Assembly: GCA_030248215.1 (NCBI GenBank)
Contig: JASANG010001516.1
Coordinates: 1-64,000, forward strand
DNA: 64,000 nucleotides
Source: Enoplolaimus lenunculus
Lineage: Eukaryota; Nematoda; Enoplea; Enoplida; Thoracostomopsidae
Direction of reading: 5' to 3'
Shown: in pieces, positions 22,805 through 35,538 of the stretch
Position numbering within the stretch: the stretch's first letter is position 1
Layout: every line of letters starts with the position of its first letter
Notes under the pieces: model-generated
The model's database searches: none
The model's input: only the letters and a program-made list of their open reading frames with translations
What the model was told of the DNA's origin: nothing
Position numbers and translations under genes: made by a program

Positions 22805-25294
22805 CGATGAAGGCTCAATTTACTTATGCTGCACTATACAGTATACATCGTCTAAAATGTCTAGAAAATACACCATTTTTTGTAGTTTTATATTATACAA
22901 ATTAAGCAAGTCCTGGTTTAGTCAAACAAAAGCATTAACATCATAACATTCGCATCACATTTGACTCTGTTATATAAGCATAGTCTTGTAAATGTTGATC
23001 TAAAAACCAAAGTTTTATCTAATTCAAAGTGAAATGTACATCATTATTGCTGAAACTAAAAAGTAATAAGACCAACGAGCGAAGCGCCACGGACACACCA
23101 AAATTAATATTTTTAGAAGTTTCATAAACAATGCGGCTGCAAAACTCCATACCCGGATGCTATATTTCTGCTGCTTCAAATTAATATCGGATTACGTTCA
23201 GTCATATGGTTGGATGCGTGAGCACTGTGTCACACTGGTTCTCTCTCTCTCGGCTTTCTCTTCCACTACGTATGTCTTTCTTTGATTTCTGTTATCTCAG
23301 ATAATCTCGAATTTTAAAATACTGATCTTGTCATATACCGGTACCGGTGTTTTAATATTCTTGTCCCAATACCTTAATTTGCGCTATCAACATTGTGTTT
23401 TATGGCATTTTTGCTAATTCTTATAAATTCGTATATTTTACGGCTAAATCTCACAACATCATTGCGTCTTGTTCACTTCAGTCAGATTTTTTGCGATCTT
23501 GTATATGTCTATTTTCGTGTTTTCGAAAAACTCTTCCACTCAAATTTTAACCACAATTCGTCGTAACAGCTCTCGTTCAATATGTTCGCATCCTCCAAAA
23601 TAATCAAAAGCCAACGTTTTTGTAATCAACACCAATCGGACAATTTGCGCATAACTTGTTGTGTATTTGCATTATCATTTAACAAAACGAGCTCACAATG
23701 TTTTGAGAGCGGTTGGCCAGTAAGCTATTCAAAATCAGTAGTTAGTGTCTCAGGATCACTCAGAATCCAAACTATCCACCTTCGGGTCCGTCGAAAAAAC
23801 CCGTTTTTGACCAGTCCGGACACTTAAATGTCGAAAATTTGCTAAATGTAAGATTCGACTTCACATTGCACAAATTAACAATGGATTCGGATTCTGTCAA
23901 ATTGTGGATTACTTAAACATGCAAAGTTTACTTATTTGGTGCAAGTTTTTGCAAATCCATTTACGAATTTCGCTCTATATATTACCTAGCTAAGTAGTTT
24001 CGTACCGAAACATTTGAGCAGAGAATACATGAATTAAATCTGAAATGAACGTTTGTTAATCTATGCGTGAAAAACGTAATACACTATACCTTGCTTGCTG
24101 TAAAATCACAGTTTGGTTTAGTTTTGCTGAAACAAATAGTTATCCTGAGTCATATCCACCGAAACAAAATTTTTGTAAAGCTACAATTAAACACAAATTT
24201 TTGCGCCGCAAAATGTATATAGAAGACACATTATTCTGTCGAATTTTTTAAAGTATAACATCGTGGATAAGGGATAAAATGCTTTTTCGTTGACAATTAT
24301 AAAAGAATATTTGTAAGCATATATCATATGTTTTGTGTTTGTTTCCCGCCTCACATGTTTTCGATGTAAATTTTTTCGCCATTTCAGAATATTAAATAGA
24401 AACTAACGTGCCTTCAACGCAAACGAATATTGTAAATATTCAGACAAAAGTTTTAAATGCTAAATTCTGCTATCTGGTGCAACTTCAACAATGCAACTTC
24501 CTCATTTTGAATAGCATTTTCATTTGCGGTTGTTGGTGCAGTATTTCCTTTACTCCCATAAAAATTTACTACAAATAAAGATGCAATCTCTGTGAGCTTG
24601 CCGTAAGCTCAGAAGACAATAAACACTATGCCCTGGCTTGGAACAGACATAACATTGTTCTACATATCAGCTGCATATTTCTGAACGCAAAACGGCCAGT
24701 TAAACTATGGCCACCTTTTTTATCAGCGCAAAAAACACGTCGGAGTCAATTCTTTAATACTTATTCTTGGTTGTGCGGCTTCTTTCTCATGCTCCCCCTG
24801 TCGACGTTTATTTGTGATTTGAGCACTGTTTTGAGTTTAAGTTTGAAAGTGTACTTTTAATGATTTTTCGTTTGAAATGAACCAAAAAACTCGCGGAATG
24901 GCACAATTTTTGCAAAACTGTGAAAAATGTCGCAACCGATTTTGCTGCAACTTCCGTCAAAAATACTTCCGGAGTCAGATATCTATTTCGAGCTGGAGCC
25001 AGAGCCAGCCCTTCTGTTGTAAACACCCTGTTACCTATTTTTCGATTAAATGCATCTGTCTTTAATAATTTTGGAAAGCTTAACGAAAACGTGAATTGCC
25101 GATGTTAAAATCCAGGCAGCAGAGAAAATAGAGGTAAACCACGTAAGTATTTTATATTAAACCGTGAACCAAAGTGAAAGCTACAAGAAGTTGAACAGCT
25201 AAGAACTTTAACAAAAGTCATGGCTAATAGATATTTCACAAATATTTATATTGGAGTCTTGCTACGCTACATAAATTTCAAGAAGTATAGTAAA

Positions 25295-26562
25295 GGGTGT
25301 TTCAGAAGTACCTACTCACACTTTGTCAATCAATATCTTCTGGCGTATATTTCGCAATGGTTGTTTATTGCTGTTTTTAATATTTCAGGTTATTATAAAT
25401 ATATACTGTTTATACCATGGATTCCCCACGACGATCTCTCCCTGAAAATATCTGTGTTGTAAAACTATACTATAAATACGGAAATTATGCCGAAGTCTCA
25501 CGCCAGTGGAAAAATCATTTCGACTCAATACCTCCTACTCGCAAGACGATGGCTGAGGCTGATATTATTTCCCGATTCGAGGACACTGGTAGAGTAGCGG
25601 AACGGCTGAGGCCGGGTCGTCTAAAATCTGCCACAAGTGAGGACCGGAAAGCTGCATTAAGTGCTGCGGTAACCAGGAGCCCCCAGAAGTCAACTTGAAG
25701 GGCTTCCCTCCAGCTGGGCATTCCTCACACTTCCGTTTGGCGCCTTTACAAGGAGCTTAACTTGAACCGTTTCGGCCCGTCTATCCATGGACTCTCTGAT
25801 GATGATTTATCGCGGAGTCCAGTTTTCTCAGACATTTATGGACATGGTGGGAAGCACTGCGTTGGACCTTGATCGCATTTTGTGGACCGACGAGGCGGTT
25901 TTCAAGCTCAATGGTCATGTTAATCGCCATAATTGTGTTTACTGGTCTAAAGACAATCCACATGTTACGAATAACAAAGAGTTCAACGCCCCTAGACTCT
26001 GTGTCTGGGCCGGAATTTGTTCACCAGGCATCGTTGGTCCATTCTTTTTTGACGGAAATGTCAATAAAACCAGCTATTTGGAACTTTTATCTGTGAATTT
26101 CTACCCGCAAATCGCAACCGAGGACCTTGTTTTCATGCATGACAGAGCCCCAGTTCACTGCGCTACCGAAGTCCGCGCTTGGTTGGACGAAAGGTTCCCG
26201 AATCGATGAATCGGCCACAGAGGTGCCATCGAGTGGCCAGCTAGGTCACCTTGGGGTGTTGTGAAAGAATATGTTTATGGAAGTAGGGCGAAGGATCCTC
26301 AAGAATTGATGCACAGAATATAATCTGCGTTTTCTAAAATTCCAGTGGACTTATGCGCCAGAGTTTGCCGATCTGTACCATCTCGAGTGGAGAAGTGCAT
26401 TCAGCTTGGCGGTGCACAGACGGAGCTGTTCTGAGATCTCTCGTCGTAATGTAAGTAAACTTTTAATACTTGTCTATAATTATACAAAAAACAAGCGAGC
26501 TACCTCCGCCCAGTCAACCAATAGTTAGCATCAAACAGTGGGTCGTTACCTCTGAAACACCC
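25295..26562 (+). mobile_element. Tc1/mariner-like transposon, inactive copy
   Basis: The ends form an inverted repeat: GGGTGTTTCAGAAGTA at the left and the complement of GGGTGTTTCAGAGGTA at the right, flanked by TA-rich sequence. Inside, + strand frame 25417-25695 encodes the N-terminal helix-turn-helix region (ending RLRPGRLKSATSEDRKAALS). After a TGA at 25696-25698 the same frame continues (LQLGIPHTSVWRLYKELNLN), then shifts to frame 25787-26209, which holds the first and second catalytic Asp blocks (ILWTDEAVF, FMHDRAPVH). The block that should carry the third acidic residue (WPARSPDL-type) is cut to WPARSPWGVVKE, so the catalytic triad is incomplete. The copy cannot make an active transposase. 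Confidence 0.85.
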
Positions 26563-27017
26563 GGTATATTTTGCCTTTTGGAACTTTTACGCTTTCGCCG
26601 ATATGCTTTATGTCCTAAGCTATACTGAAATTTAAAAATTTTGAAAACTGATGGATTGTGTACAAAAACTCAACATTTTTTCATCAATTTTAAAATTATA
26701 AAGATTTTTTGTTTTTGTTCTAGGCCAGTATTCTTTAAATACATATAACACTTAACACCAGTTGATAATAGGACTTATAAACTTCAAACCAGCCAATCGA
26801 CAACTTTGAAACTTTGTACACTTTGATTTTGACCGTTCTTACTTGTGCCCCTAGTTTGACCTTTTTCGCTCTCGTAGATCACTTGTTTGACTATATAAAT
26901 TTCACCTCACCTCCGGCTCAGGCAAGTTTCGTTGACCTCCGGCTCCGGCTACGGTATTTTTCATCTCCGGTTGCACCCTATTGAAAAGCTACTACTGGTG
27001 ATCGGTGTTAAAATATA

Positions 27018-27236
27018 CACTGCAAAAAATGGTGAGTCAAATTGACTCTCCCCGAAATAGGCTTTTCCGGGCTCACACACTGAGTCTAAATTTGACTCCG
27101 CCGGAGTCGAATTCGACTTAAAGAGTCGCTCAGTGAGTCAAATTTGACTCTGGCGGAGTCGAATTTTGACTCAGTTTGTGAGTCCGGAAAAGCCTATTTC
27201 GGGGAGAGTCAATTTAACTCACCATTTTTTGCAGTG
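27018..27236. mobile_element. Palindromic TGAGTCA MITE (family C), best copy
   Basis: CACTGCAAAAAATGGTGAGT at the left and its complement at the right; the two halves pair along most of 219 bases. TA lies on both sides, the Tc1/mariner target. Contains at least three TGAGTCA/TGACTCA heptamers. Confidence 0.85.
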
Positions 27237-27388
27237 TATTTTTTGGAATATGGGCCCTAATTGCAGTGAACTTCGCCATTATTTTAAACCTTTTATTTGT
27301 TGCGACAAAACATTTCTCGTTAACGCATGTAAAAAGACAATATAAAATGCCAGTAGCAGAATGAAATTTCACTATTAAAATGTGCGTA

Positions 27389-27610
27389 CACTGTAAAACA
27401 TGAGGAGTCAAATTGACTCTCGCGGAAATAGGCTTTTCCTGACTACACAAACTGAGTCAAATTTGACTCCACCAGAGTAAAATTGGACTCACTGAGAGCG
27501 ATTCACTGAATCGAATTTGACTCTGGCGGAGTCAAATTTGACTCAGTTTGTGTAGTCAGGGAAAGCCTATTTCCAAAGAGAGTCAATTTGACTCCCCATC
27601 TCTTACAGTG
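27389..27610. mobile_element. Palindromic TGAGTCA MITE (family C), second copy close by
   Basis: CACTGTAAAACATGAGGAGTC ... complement ending CTTACAGTG, 150 bases after the previous copy and near the 3' end of the PAN/EGF/TSP1 gene. Confidence 0.8.
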
Positions 27611-27768
27611 TTGCAAACGCATGTTTCAAAGCTTCCAACGCTGAAAACTACGCGTAAAGTACCGCTTAATTACAAACCACCTCATCGCGGTCATCTCTTG
27701 AATAGACTTGTTCACGACAATGAAGTTCAATATCTTTCTTTATAGGCTGTAGCTTCATGTTAACAAAG

Positions 27769-30700
27769 CTATGTTCGTGGTTGCGCCGAAGCCAATTGCT
27801 GTTGATTACGATTTCTCAATCGGTTTGAAACCGCTTTGCGTTTTTGGTTGTATCTCAGCGAATCGTGGCTCAGCTGAACAGACGGATTTGTAGAAGGCTG
27901 ACGTTTTTTCGACTGGCCTAACCCGGTTTCACTGCTTGCTTGAACTCGTGGCACGGATGGGTCAGTATTGGAATCGTTAAATTCCGTCGTTTCATCCACG
28001 TCATCTTTGGTTGATTCCGCTGGTCGATTTTGAACTGCTTCGCCTGTTGGTTGGCAATGTTCAAAGAAACAGTACCGAAAGTGTGCACCTGGGCAATGAA
28101 GCGGGTCACCGCCAATGCATACGCGGAGTTGAAAACCGAGACAAGGATCTTCGACAGGAAACGTAAACACTTCACAAGGTTTGCTCCAGTCGCTCCATCC
28201 CTGATCTAAAATAGTACGTGAATTAATTTAGAGCGATTGGCCAGCCAGTAAATATATTGTCTTTTTAGATTGTGAATAAAGAACGTCAACTGTTTGCAGT
28301 TTAGACTGTTTACACACTGCTAAAAATGATGAGTCAAATTGACTCCCTCCAAAATAGGCTCTACGGGACTACACAAACTGAGTCAAATTCGACTCGTGGT
28401 ATTGCGTCATGCAAAAGTTTTCTATGAACGAGAGATGTGAAGCAGGTATACGTGTGAGGTACACAATCCAGAAGATAAAACTTGCTAAAGTGCCAATCCG
28501 TTCCCGTCTGAGTTGTATTCGAACCTGAATACACCAAATTCAATGAACTTATAATGGGCCAATGTAAAAAACAGGGGCGGAACAGTATTATAAGCGTAGT
28601 CCTAAGCCTAAGCCTAAGCTGAAACCTAAGCGTAAAAATAAGCATATGTCTAAGCCTAAGCCTAAGCCTAAACCAAGCAAAAAAAATAGTTTAAACCTTA
28701 AGATTCTTCTCTTCTAGTACCACAAAAAAGCGTTCCGCCCCTGATGTTTACATGGACCTCAAATGCAATGACCTTAAATTCAAATTACAAAAACTTTCGC
28801 CCAAACAACTATAAAAAGATGGCACTAAACCTGAATTAAGGGTTAACTTTGATGACTTACATTTACAACGCTGTGTGTCGACATAAGATCCTTTGCAATC
28901 ACGGCCGCTAGCGGCGCCGCCGATGCATTTTCTGACACGTAACCGAATGCCACGACGGTAATCACACGAGGACCAGACGGACCACGGACTAAAGAACGCG
29001 ATTGCGGTTGTTAGACCCTGTAAGCCATTAGCCGGCGATGTTAGGTCGATGTTAGACAAGCCAAATGTACCTGGACTCTTGATTTGTGACGTTGAAATTT
29101 GACGACTTCTGTCCGCTTCCGGTGGTTTCGGTGTGCTTTGACCAGAAGTTGCGTCGGTAATAGTGTGTTGGCCTTGAGGACGTCGTCTTTGGATCACAGT
29201 CGCTGTTGGCAATTTTGTCTCTTGTTTGTTTAAAATTACAGCATCTCGATCGATTTGGTTGTCTGGCATTGTCTGATCACCGGCTGCAGTTGGTTCAGAC
29301 TTCATTTGCCGTTCTTTAGTTGACTGAATACGATGTTTGGAGCTGTTTATTGGTCGCGGCGTTTTTTCAATTCGACGAATAAAGTTCGAATCACGCGTCA
29401 CTGTCCTTGATTCGGAAATAACGGGCAAGTCTGAAACGATTCAACTGTTTGCCAAATGAAATTCGGTGATGCATTGCTATCCTTGTGCATAAATTCAAAG
29501 GCCGTCAATTCTTGCCGGATATGTATCCGGATATTCGGATATATCCGACTATCTGGATATCCGAAATTAAATTTTCTCTTTCGGATACCGAAATTCGATT
29601 TTGCGGTTTTTGGATTTCTGAATCTCAATTTTCGTTGCTTAAGCACTTGTTTTAACTTGTTGCTCCAACGACAGTCCGCTAACCCACAAGCTGATTGTTA
29701 TGAGCGTAAAACATACAATACTAAAAATAGTTATTTATTATGCAGTCGCCTCACAATAGTGCTGGTTATTGGGTTTAGAAATTTACTACTGACAAAAATA
29801 CATGCGTTGCTAACCTGAAATTAAGTTGATTTAGTTTGTTTCGGTTTTATTTCGCTGAAACTAAAATTTTTGAGACACGTCATTTCTTCTATTAGCTAAC
29901 AGATTTTTGTCATTATGGTTTTCATGAGATTTTTAGACGCTTTTTTATATCAACAAATCGCAAAAATTGCAAACTCACTTCTAATTTCAGGTTTACACGA
30001 TTTTCCGTACTGTGTATAGCCAACTCGACATCTGCATTCTCCGCCTGCAGTCGTTGCAACACAAACACTGTTACGACCACATTCGCGAGACAATCGACAG
30101 GAGCCTAACGAATCGATTCCTAAATTAATAGTAAAATGTAACAAAAATATACGACCAAAATTACCTAAAAAACTATACATAATAATTTTTCTGCACTGTA
30201 AATTTCGTGAGTTGATTTATACTCAGAATGAGTTGAATCACTCATTCTGAGTTAGGACTATCAGAACTCAAAATTTTGAGTTGATTCAATTCCTTCTGAG
30301 TTAATTAATCAACTCTCCCAGAGTCAACTCAACTCAGAGTGAGCATCAGCTCAACTGAGAGTACGTTAATGTTTACTGATATTAATTAAAAAATAACCAA
30401 CTAGCGAGCTGAATTGATTAACGCATTGGAATTTACAGTGGTGCGAAAAAAATGTAATCCTTAGCGCGTTTCGCTGATCGGAACCTTTCAACAAAACTTA
30501 TATTTTTTCGAAATTTAATTTCGAAATTTATTTGAGCACAGTTAGAATTCGAACGTTTTATACATTTCTCGCACGGTGCAGTAATATTACACGTATACGG
30601 CTTAAAAAACCTTTGGCAGAGAATAGAGTTCCTCGTGCTTAAACGTTAACCTCTCGGGAAGATCAGTATAAAAATTAACGCGTTGCATCAAACCACGATT

Positions 30701-33700
30701 GTCTGACCATTCGTTGTCTTTTGTAAAATACTAAAAAGTTCTCCTTGATTTATAAATTTGCTTAAAATTGCACCTGATTTCGCCATATTACACTCGTTTT
30801 CAACGTATATCACGTTATCTTCGCTCTCTTCAATCAGTTTTACTCGAAATTGTAGAGAATTTTCGCTTTCGGTATTCAAAATACATTCTTTGTCATCGTA
30901 AAAGTATAACGCAGACTAAAATTTATAATATAAAGCACCGTACACATGTGCAAGTTTTTGCAGCAAATACTTGCACGTGTAACTTGCACGGGCAAGTTTG
31001 GTCTCAAAGCAGTTTTGAAATTAATTGCAGCTGCAAATTATTCACTGGATTTCATGCTATTGAATTTGATTCGCACCTAAGAGCGCAGTTGCAAGTCGCT
31101 TGAATTTTGTTGCACTTGCAGTGTTATTGGCCAATAGGAATGTTCCTTTGAAAATACTTGCAGCTGCACGTATATATTTCGTGAAAGTTGCAGCTACGAT
31201 TTCTCTCGGCAAAAAAATAGCAGGGGGAGCGAAATAAGGCCTTCGAAATTCGTGATTTAGTATTCTTCTGAAATGTTTCGGTATTGGTGCAAAAATTTGT
31301 TTACACTCAAAAATGTATCAATTCATAGTCTCAAAGAATTTGGCACTGTCTTTGTCTCGGTCTCAACTTCTTCATTGAGACGCCATAGCTGTTTTCTATC
31401 CTTAAATGCAATTATCTGCCAACACCGCTGTTTGCACTATTCAAGCTTACCTTACAGCTATAATCAGGCGACTCAATACAAGACATCAAGCATTCTTTGA
31501 GCGACGCAACTGGGATAGCGTCAAACGCGTATCCGCTTAAAATCATTTGTGATTTTCGTGGAAACTTTCGGATCGTGCAGTCAGAGAGTTCAAACGCTGA
31601 AACAATATTATTTTTTTGTTTATTTGCACGTAAGTATATACATACTTTTTTGGGTAGCAAATGTTTAAAATAATTCATTATATTGAAATGACATTTGTTT
31701 ACTTGGCAACCGACATCTAAAAGATTATCAGAAGCGAGAGCGCCTGAGGCAGGAGGACAGTGGCGGATCCAGGATTTCAAAATGGGGGGTGGCAAAATTT
31801 CACAGGTAATAAACTTATTTTTTTCACCCACACACAAACCACGAACTATTGCCACAAAATTGCTGTATAATTTTTTTCGAGATGCTGTTGGGGAGAGGCC
31901 ACGGCCGGGGTGGCCCCCATGGATTCGCCATTGCAGGAGGATCTGCCTGTATAAGTAGTGCTGTGATGACATGCGACTTTAATTCTCAACTCCTTGTTAC
32001 CTCCTGGGGCCGTATTATCAAATTTGTGTAGCACCTGTCACCAGTTGGTTATAGGTCTTGTGAGGTTCAAAATTTAGCACATTTTTTGCATATGATTTGC
32101 TCAACTCCTGTACCAACTTTGAGTTCAACAAATGCCACAGTAAAGTGAGTTTGATAATCTATTACTACCTGACGATAGTTGCTATACACATTTGGGAATA
32201 TGGTTCCAGGCTTGACGTTGGTATTTTAGATTCAATTGTAAATATTCATGCGGGAAAAATAATTTGATGTAAGAATCGTCAATAAAATTTTCTGAAAACT
32301 CAGCCAATTTTTTTTCTTAACTTGAAATACCTGAGTTAAGCAAGCAGTCTTTTTGATAGTAGACGACATTGCGTCTTGAACCCATAACGGCGTTACCCTC
32401 AGGCGGAACGCGTTCTTCTGTTATCGTGCAGTTACCACGTTCGTAGGTAACTCCGGCACAAGAAACTTCATCATTTTTGTAATCCTGAAACACAGTAGCG
32501 GTTTTAAAACTGTTTATTCTCAAAATATAAGCAGATGCGCAAAAGAATAAATACATATTCATAAGTTTTCAAATTTTTCATAGTGTCGATGAGTATATAA
32601 GTAAAATTTACTTGCAGCCGTTTTTAGTTTATTCAACGGTGAAAAATTAAGCTAAAAACATTAGGCGAGTAGTCTGCTATAATTTACGTATACTAAAGTT
32701 TATAGTTGAGTACATCTGATACTTATAAACCGCCTGTCACAACTTGGAACAGGGTTGTTGGCCGGAAAAAATTACCGGAAAAATGTTTTCTTCCATTTTT
32801 TTCGTGGGGGTTGAAAAAATAAAAAATGGAAGAATATTAAACGATTCTTAAATATAATTTGCAACTAAATGTGATATAAAATAACGTTACTTCTATGACA
32901 TGTAATTAATTTACATGCAACACATTAACAGTTACTGCGTGTATATGTCCTTAGAGTGCGAAAATTGCAGCATATGAATATATAAACGGATTTCTGAATT
33001 GAAACTTTGCCACGAGAGTTAATGCAAAACTATGTTTCCATCTCGTTAAGTTCGCTCACCAAGTTTCGCAGACGGTGGGCCAAAATTTGCTCGCGCAAAA
33101 TTGAAAGCTTGGCGTTTACCGTATGATTTAACGCAAGAATTTGTCTAGCTTCGACCTCGCTTTGCGCGCGAGATTTCAGCAATTGAGAGTCTTTGCTGTC
33201 AGAGGAAACCCAAAAGTGTCGTGAGATTTAATGTATACTTACAAAAAACAAGTGTGACTAACTTAACTCGCTCCATTCATCAGTTTCTGATGTTCTGATG
33301 ACCTCCCCAATTTTTAAGGTCCCAAATTCCCTCATTTAGCTCAGAATTTTTCCAAAAATTAGACACATTATATACCATTCGACACAGGTTGCGGAGCTAA
33401 GAAGAATATTGTTAAATGTTTCCCAATCAGACGTCTCACTAACGAGTTACAAATAACTAAATTTTGCACCGTACAATGATCGCTGGCAGCGCGCCAAATT
33501 CGTGATTTAACAACTACTCGTTAAGCAGACTTCAGATTGCAGGAAACTTACCACCACTCGACTCAGCTTATATAATTTGTCTAACTTTTCGACAAAAAAA
33601 TTTGGGTCCCAAGAGGCCATGTCGCCTTCACAATCGAATTTTGCAAAAATCAAATTTTAGTATGAAATGATCAAGGAAAGTCATCAGAAGCTCGAATATG

Positions 33701-34307
33701 ATGAAAAACTTTCAAAATCTGAGCACGCTTGGGCGAACGCCGGCCGGGGGTGGGATAACCGAAAAGATCCTAATTTCGGCTGCAGCAGGGCTGTAACGGT
33801 AATGTACGGTATCTCTTTCATTTCTTGCATTTAATAACAACGAACCCCTTAGCAATACATCTAGGAAAAAATGAAAAAATCGCTTTTATTCCGGTCATAA
33901 ATTTTTTCGGAAACATCAACCCTGTCTTGGAATAAAAAACAACCACTAAATCCTACTATTACTGAAGTTTTGAAGACTTTAAACAAAAACATTAAAATAA
34001 AGCCTATTACTTGTCCAGGTCTGTCCACTGCTTAGGGCGAGGTTTTGATTTGTCTTTTGGCTTATGCTTTTAGGTTTAGGCTTAGGCCTAATAGGCAGGC
34101 TCAACTAACATGAGCCAAAATAAACTAAATTCAATTTTAAACAACAAAATCGCCTTACTCTGTTCAATAGACACATCTCGGCGCACTCGTCTTGAGTCAA
34201 TCCAACATATACCAAAGCACCAAAAGGCGTTAATATTTCTGTATTTTTGTACTGATACAGAATCGGTGTGTTATCGTCATTACATTCAAATGCTGCTTGT
34301 ACGCTTG
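27769..34307 (-). CDS. Secreted PAN/apple-PAN-EGF-TSP1-TSP1 protein
   Basis: Not a gene I can name. Minus-strand exons: 34307-34159, 32484-32331, 31596-31451, 30915-30774, 30119-29979, 29430-28861, 28205-27769 (stop), about 579 residues, all junctions in phase. The first two exons make a PAN/apple-like domain (ECNDDNTPILYQ, QDECAEMCLLNR, then CAGVTYERGNC). The next two make a second one (LKECLMSCIESPDYSCK, SALYFYDDKECILN). Exon 30119-29979 is an EGF-like module with six Cys (CRLSRECGRNSVC, CRCRVGYTQYGKSC). Exon 29430-28861 is a long Thr/Ser/Gln linker ending in a TSP1 repeat (PWSVWSSCDYRRG). The last exon holds a second TSP1 (GWSDWSKPC) and a basic, Gln-rich tail. Known roles of these modules are adhesion and matrix or protease binding outside the cell; the specific role is unknown. 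The N-terminus is uncertain (see the next entry). Confidence 0.82.
28315..28397. mobile_element. Palindromic TGAGTCA MITE (family C), left half only
   Basis: CACTGCTAAAAATGATGAGT and the first arm to AATTCGACTC; the second arm is missing. Confidence 0.65.
28557..28758 (-). mobile_element. TTAGGC-core MITE, family B
   Basis: Ends GGCCAATGTAAA / TTTACATGGACC with a CCTAAG core. It lies in the intron between the two TSP1 exons. No clear target duplication was found. Confidence 0.75.
30194..30440. mobile_element. Palindromic GAGTTGA MITE (family D)
   Basis: CACTGTAAATTTCGTGAGTT ... GGAATTTACAGTG; many GAGTT(G/A)A words in both orientations. Sister copy at 57136-57387. Confidence 0.75.
30931..31215. 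mobile_element. Family G MITE, decayed
   Basis: ACACATGTGCAAGTTTTTGC at the left and repeated GCAGCTGCAA/TTGCAGCTGC words; right end degenerate. In an intron of the PAN/EGF/TSP1 gene. Confidence 0.6.
31758..31933. mobile_element. hAT-type MITE, CAGTGGCGGATCC ends
   Basis: CAGTGGCGGATCCAGG / CCATGGATTCGCCATTG ends and a perfect 8-bp target duplication CAGGAGGA (31750-31757, 31934-31941). In an intron of the PAN/EGF/TSP1 gene. Confidence 0.85.
32750..33924. mobile_element. 1.2-kb hAT-type element, non-coding
   Basis: Ends CAGGGTTGTTGGCCGG and the complement of CAGGGTTGATGTTTCCG, followed on both sides by AAAAAAT. Target duplication ACTTGGAA / TCTTGGAA (7 of 8). No transposase frame is visible. 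It fills most of the intron between the first two firm PAN exons. Confidence 0.75.
34028..34100 (+). repeat. Degenerate TTAGGC tract
   Basis: Decayed TTAGG(C/T) units upstream of the first firm PAN exon; no TIRs. Confidence 0.45.
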
Positions 34308-34394
34308 CTGAAATAGCAAAAATTGCAATATTTTAATTGTCAAAATTTTGCTACAAAATAAAGACGTATAAATTCATAACAAATCAGTCTTTAC

Positions 34395-34603
34395 TTCGAA
34401 CTGCTAAACTGGTAAATAGAAACACAAATGTTTGGCGTTATATGTTGATTGCAAAAAGTTGCAGATTTTTTAAGTGATTGAATCTGTAATGAGTACGCAA
34501 AATTTGTTCGGATTATTTTTCTTTTGAACAGGACGTCTGCGAACGACAGCGTAGCTTTGGTAAACAATAGGAGGTGCTGATGGATTAGAATGATTATAAA
34601 CAT
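34395..34603 (-). CDS. Candidate first exon (signal peptide) of the PAN/EGF/TSP1 gene
   Basis: An ATG at 34603 opens a frame starting MFIIILIHQHLLLFTKATLS, which looks like a signal peptide, as expected for a secreted product. A GTAAAG donor follows at 34394. It joins in phase to the PAN exon only if the acceptor used is the AAG at 34306-34304 (exon then from 34303), four bases past the CAG that otherwise fits best. The intron would be about 90 bases. A distant first exon is the alternative. Confidence 0.33.
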
Positions 34604-34783
34604 GACTTCGCTGACGCGAAATCTCGAATAGAAGGAAGCAGCAGTTCTATGCCAATTTGCGACTGTGAGATTTTGTAAATCTGATTGGATAACGATTCCA
34701 AATAATCAAATCTGATTGCTCCGTAAGTTCCGTAGTAGTTTAGCCCAGTCCACACTGCTGTTACATAAAATACCAGATTGGTC

Positions 34784-34806
34784 CAGGCCAATTAGTAATT
34801 GGCCTG
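34784..34806. repeat. Perfect 23-base palindrome
   Basis: CAGGCCAATTA, one central G, then TAATTGGCCTG. A further CAGATTGG lies on each side. Followed by a short (TA)n run at 34828-34843. Confidence 0.7.
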
Positions 34807-35340
34807 AATAGCAGATTGGCCTACGACATATATATATATATATGATGCACGCTCAATATATAACAGTAAAACACTTGTCCGCAGTGGTGCACCAACGGAT
34901 TTGAATTGACAACGACTAGCATCAAAAATAACTAAAATGTTGAATTTTATGATAAAATTTCCAAATTTTAAACGCTATTAATTTAATAGCGAAAAACCGA
35001 AGATATTCTTGAATTATGCAATTTTTATTTGCCACCATTATTTGTTCGCTGTTATAAATAGCCAAAATCTTCGAGTTTTTGGATCATTTTTTTGTATAAA
35101 ACTTGCTGCTATAAATACCATACCGTAATGATTTGACTTACATATTGAACTAATTAGCCATAGAACAGCCGCTAAATTGATTACATTATTTAGTAAACTA
35201 TGCAGTGGAACCATCCTGGTGTACAACAATGCGAGGTGATAGAAAAGCTGCAACAAACTATAAAAGAAAACATTAGACATTTTACTTCAGTTTAAAGCTA
35301 ACAAAACAATTTGTTTTTTAATTTTACATCTTCGACACAT

Positions 35341-35538
35341 CGCCAAATGTAAAGAACAGGGGCGGAACAGTATTATATCCATATTTCTAAGCCTAAGCCT
35401 AAAAGCCTAAGCGTAAGAATGAGCATACTCCTAAGCCTAAGGCTAAGTCTAATCCAAACAAAAAAATTAGTCTAAAGCTTAAACTTGCTCTTTTGCAGTC
35501 CCACAGGAAAACGTTCCGCCCCTGATGTTTACATGGGT
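35341..35538 (-). mobile_element. TTAGGC-core MITE, family B
   Basis: Perfect 8-bp target duplication CGACACAT (35333-35340, 35539-35546) around CCAAATGTAAAG ... TTTACATGGGT, CCTAAG core. Confidence 0.85.

Larger units (their letters stand above)
22805..27768. other. Spacer between AGPAT and the PAN/EGF/TSP1 gene
   Basis: Upstream of AGPAT and downstream of the PAN/EGF/TSP1 gene. Contains the mariner-like copy, a family I-like remnant at 24895-25035, another end at 26900-26985 and two family C palindromes. 22805-24890 shows nothing recognisable beyond AT-rich unique sequence. Confidence 0.65.
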
